This document shows positions 57,547-60,000 of a stretch of 60,000 nt of DNA, in pieces. The notes under the pieces were generated by a model, which ran no database searches, was not told where the DNA came from, and saw only the letters and a list, made by a program, of their open reading frames with translations. Positions within the stretch are counted from its first letter, which is position 1, and every line of letters starts with the position of its first letter. The translations under genes were made by a program, and so were the position numbers. The stretch covers positions 66,198,756-66,258,755 of the forward strand of contig CM060731.1 of NCBI GenBank assembly GCA_030704615.1, written 5' to 3'. Source of the DNA: Takakia lepidozioides (taxonomy: Eukaryota; Streptophyta; Takakiopsida; Takakiales; Takakiaceae).

Positions 57547-58014
57547 ATGGTTATGACAAAATTTCTCGATTTCTCTCTGAGAGCTTTAGTTCTATTTTTC
57601 ATACATCTAACTTATGTTGGAGCTGATGACAATGGTAGATGCTGCATAGTGGATCCACACCAACTAAATAGTGGCAACTCGCTCATTAGCTCGAATCAGC
57701 GTTACACACTCTCGATGTTGGGGAGCTGTGATGTACAACTGGTTGAATTAGGCATTAAATTGTTGTGGCATAGCGGCAGTGAAGGTGCAGGTGTAAATTG
57801 TTACCTCACCCAACAGATTGATGGAAACTTGGTGGTTTACGATCTAAATAATCAACCTAAATGGGCTTCGAACACATTACATGCCGGAAACTGTAATGGA
57901 TTTTATGAGCTGGTATTGCAAGATGACGGAAACTTGGTAATTAATTGCATTCCTGACGATTATTCTAATATTACTCCTTATCCTGTGTGGAGTACTGGTA
58001 CAAATGGTCAGTAA
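57547..58014 (+). CDS. Secreted bulb-type (GNA-like) mannose-binding lectin
   Basis: The 155-residue protein opens with a hydrophobic signal peptide (about residues 1-26, core ALVLFFIHLTYVGA). A single B-lectin domain follows (about residues 45-152). It has one perfect mannose-binding motif QxDxNxVxY at residues 90-98 (QIDGNLVVY). A second copy at 125-133 (QDDGNLVIN) has Tyr replaced by Asn. The closing PVWSTGTNG is also typical. Proteins of this family bind mannose-type glycans in the apoplast or vacuole and are often linked to defence. There is no kinase or S-locus domain. An alternative model would splice from a GT within codon 154 to 58081 and add a Cys-containing tail (GDRFRDPKKNCSDYG). 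The single-exon model is preferred because it already completes the domain. Confidence 0.85.
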   Translation: MVMTKFLDFSLRALVLFFIHLTYVGADDNGRCCIVDPHQLNSGNSLISSNQRYTLSMLGSCDVQLVELGIKLLWHSGSEGAGVNCYLTQQIDGNLVVYDLNNQPKWASNTLHAGNCNGFYELVLQDDGNLVINCIPDDYSNITPYPVWSTGTNGQ

Positions 58015-58660
58015 GCCTCAAAGAAGCTACATATGCATGACAGTTATCGTATTTGAACAACACAATTATTTGATTTGATAGATGGTGATAGATTTCGAGA
58101 TCCAAAAAAAAATTGTAGTGACTATGGTTATTTAATAGGAGCTAAAGAGAGCCATTTTGGCAAATATGTGCGAGAGGCTTGCATTTGTTCTTTAGTTTCA
58201 TAGAATTTTAAAGTATGGATTGGGGTAGTTTATGGGTTTGTTGATTGGGTGAAGAATTATAAGAAAAGATAAGTGTGTGAAGTATATATTGGAATATTTA
58301 AAGGAAGTCGTAGAAGTAATATTGCACCTAGTTGTGTATGTGTCATTTTAATAGGAATACATTGTGACCAAACTTTGTGGAAATTTAGGTGGATGTTGCA
58401 GATAAAAAACACATTTTTTATCTAAAAGATGTCTTCATTGAAATTCGTTTGTTATATATACTGTCATTTTCGTGTAAGTGAGGTTCTCGTAGAGTAGCAC
58501 GATTGAGATGACATGATTTTGAATTTCAGTTATGACTAATTAACTAAGACTCCAAATCCGAGAAGTTGATCACTGGTTATCACGGCCGATTCTTAGCAAT
58601 GAGGCATAAACGCGCGATATTATTCATATCATATGTGCCATCATTTTCTAGAAGAGAGCA
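58015..58660. other. 3' flank of the lectin gene
   Basis: No gene recognised beyond the possible alternative exon at 58081-58202. The DNA is AT-rich. Confidence 0.45.
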
Positions 58661-58950
58661 AAGTTGTCAATATTGGTGGTCGTAGGTTTTTCTCATTTTT
58701 TTAAATGTCTACGATGGCGATCACATGTTTTTTCATTTTTCTAGAATGCATTAAAAAAGAATGTTGCGACCACTGATATTGGCGGTCGTATGCATTTAAA
58801 ATAAAACAAATTGCTTCTATCGCTAATATTGGCGATCGGATGCATTAATAATGAAAAAAAATGTTGCGACCTAGAAATATTGATGGTTGCATGTATTAAA
58901 AAAAATTAAAATGTTGCGACCGCCAATATTGACAATCACATATCTTTATT
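58661..58950. repeat. Short repeats with a GCGACC...GGTCGC palindromic theme
   Basis: Units read AATATTGGTGGTCGTAGG, GCGACCACTGATATTGGCGG TCGTATGCATT, CTAATATTGGCGATCGGATG, ATGTTGCGACC and GCGACCGCCAATATTG at 55-75-bp spacing, separated by A-rich stretches. The unit GCGACCGCCAATATTGGCGG can fold on itself. Confidence 0.65.
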
Positions 58951-59525
58951 TTGCTAGTTTTTTTTAAATAAAGTAAAATTTTATCCACGTGGTGAGTCTA
59001 ATTGGGCAGCAACCTCGGTCTAGGATAAATAGTCAATAATAAAGATAAAAAATAAAAATCAAACAAAATCGAATATGTACATTCCATCTATCTTGTAGCT
59101 AAAGAACATGGTTCCTACAGTACCTCGGACTCAGCCGCAAGCCTCGAACCAGTTTATTTATCAAACAACATATTGATGCTTATATATGTGGCTAGCTGGA
59201 GAATACCTAGAAAGCCCGAATTAAATGTACATATTTGCAAGGTAAATCACACGACTGGACTGAGTCCCTGACAGTGCCTAATCCCTTTGTCTTTTGTATG
59301 TACATTATCATCTAAGCAATATTCCAATTGGTTTCAAGCACAATGGACTCTCCATTGCTTCTCTACTACCAATTGTTTTTGAAAGGGTGGATATTGCATC
59401 GAAACATGACCTCTATACATGCATCAAATAAGAACTTATGGAGCTGCACAACAAACAGACATAGAATCTGCAACACAAACGACGTGTTAGGAGTACTACG
59501 ATTCAAAACTTGGAGAAATATCAGT
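58951..59525. other. Intergenic region, nothing recognised
   Basis: Short frames only; no domain or transposon terminus seen. Confidence 0.45.
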
Positions 59526-59945
59526 TCCCTGGCAAGGGTGGTGAAGGCCATCTCTTGCACCTAATGCTTGAAAGAAGATGGTGGGTTTGAAAGGGTGCGC
59601 CAACGCACACTTCCACTGTGCGGATCTGCAGCAGAGAACTCCACAAGCTAAAAACAAAAAGATAATCAAAATAGAGAGAACTTTGGGTAAGATGTGAACA
59701 TGACAAAGCTAAGAAAGTTGAAAAATCTGAAACTACAAGAAATGTCAGTTTGCTCCGCCAGAGAATGTTAAAAAAATTAGGAGAGATCGAAAAATAAAAA
59801 AAACACTATAAGTAGACAGACCCGGTGCATGCAGGGGTGGTGACGACCTTCCCTTCCACCTCATGCTGGTGGTTTTGGAAGTGTGTGCCAGCACACACTT
59901 CTGCTGCAGACCTACACAAGAACCTAAGAAGTAGAAAAAACAAAA
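59526..59945. repeat. Diverged tandem duplication of about 300-bp spacing
   Basis: The block CAAGGGTGGTGAAGGCCATC ... GTGCGCCAACGCACACTTCC ... CTGCAGCAGAGAACTCCACA at about 59533-59648 recurs as CAGGGGTGGTGACGACCTTC ... GTGTGCCAGCACACACTTCT ... GACCTACACAAG at about 59831-59920. A GTGYGCCARCRCACAC palindrome is kept in both copies. Confidence 0.7.
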
Positions 59946-60000
59946 AAACAAGTCTAATCAAAATAAAGATAACTAGGGATAAGTTGTGAGCATGAGAAAG

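Overview
The window is a stretch of plant nuclear genome. Large intron-rich genes and degenerate class I and class II transposons are scattered through AT-rich intergenic DNA, with decayed pentatricopeptide-repeat (PPR) copies and a 26S rDNA fragment. The PPR wording (MYAKCGSI, EGVKPNHITFVCVCNACASL, KEVHGDIVKAGIVP) and the gene content suggest a seed-free vascular plant, fern more than lycophyte. That is an inference from sequence style, not a proven assignment.

Region 1 (1-22.8 kb) holds two genes, both on the minus strand. The first, 15167 to 3035, assembles into 23 exons with consistent phases and encodes about 1,850 residues: a 660-residue disordered acidic/Ser-rich N-terminus, nine fibronectin type III (FN3) domains and a hydrophobic segment at the extreme C-terminus. 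Nine FN3 domains plus a tail anchor is the layout of animal FNDC3A/FNDC3B, and this is the most interesting object here. The second, 21223 to 18915, has two exons and encodes a DUF599 membrane protein of 228 residues.

Region 2 (22.8-29.5 kb) is a Ty3/gypsy chromovirus (LTRs, PBS, PPT, degraded gag-pol with a C-terminal chromodomain). It inserted into one copy of a duplicated host segment, so the empty site can be inferred from the other copy. Region 3 (30-38.9 kb) is repeat-rich: a SINE-like unit, a 200-bp tandem array, an array of about 97-bp units carrying a GC-centred palindrome, an LTR with TGTCGCG/CGCGACA ends, and a 1.5-kb antisense 26S rRNA fragment. Region 4 (39-43.9 kb) is a cluster of broken PPR copies interleaved with a recurrent non-PPR module.

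Region 5 (44-53 kb) holds a decayed CACTA (En/Spm) element: TNP2-type transposase pieces, DUF4218- and DUF4216-like exons, subterminal ACCACT repeats and a 3' terminus reading CACTAGAAGG on the minus strand. Region 6 (53-60 kb) has a Harbinger-type MITE with a TAA target duplication, a Harbinger transposase remnant, a two-copy retroposon with an AAAC-rich tail, one apparently intact secreted bulb-type (mannose-binding) lectin gene, and more short palindromic repeats. No CRISPR array, operon or confident tRNA gene was seen. The three apparently functional genes show no sign of acting in a shared pathway.
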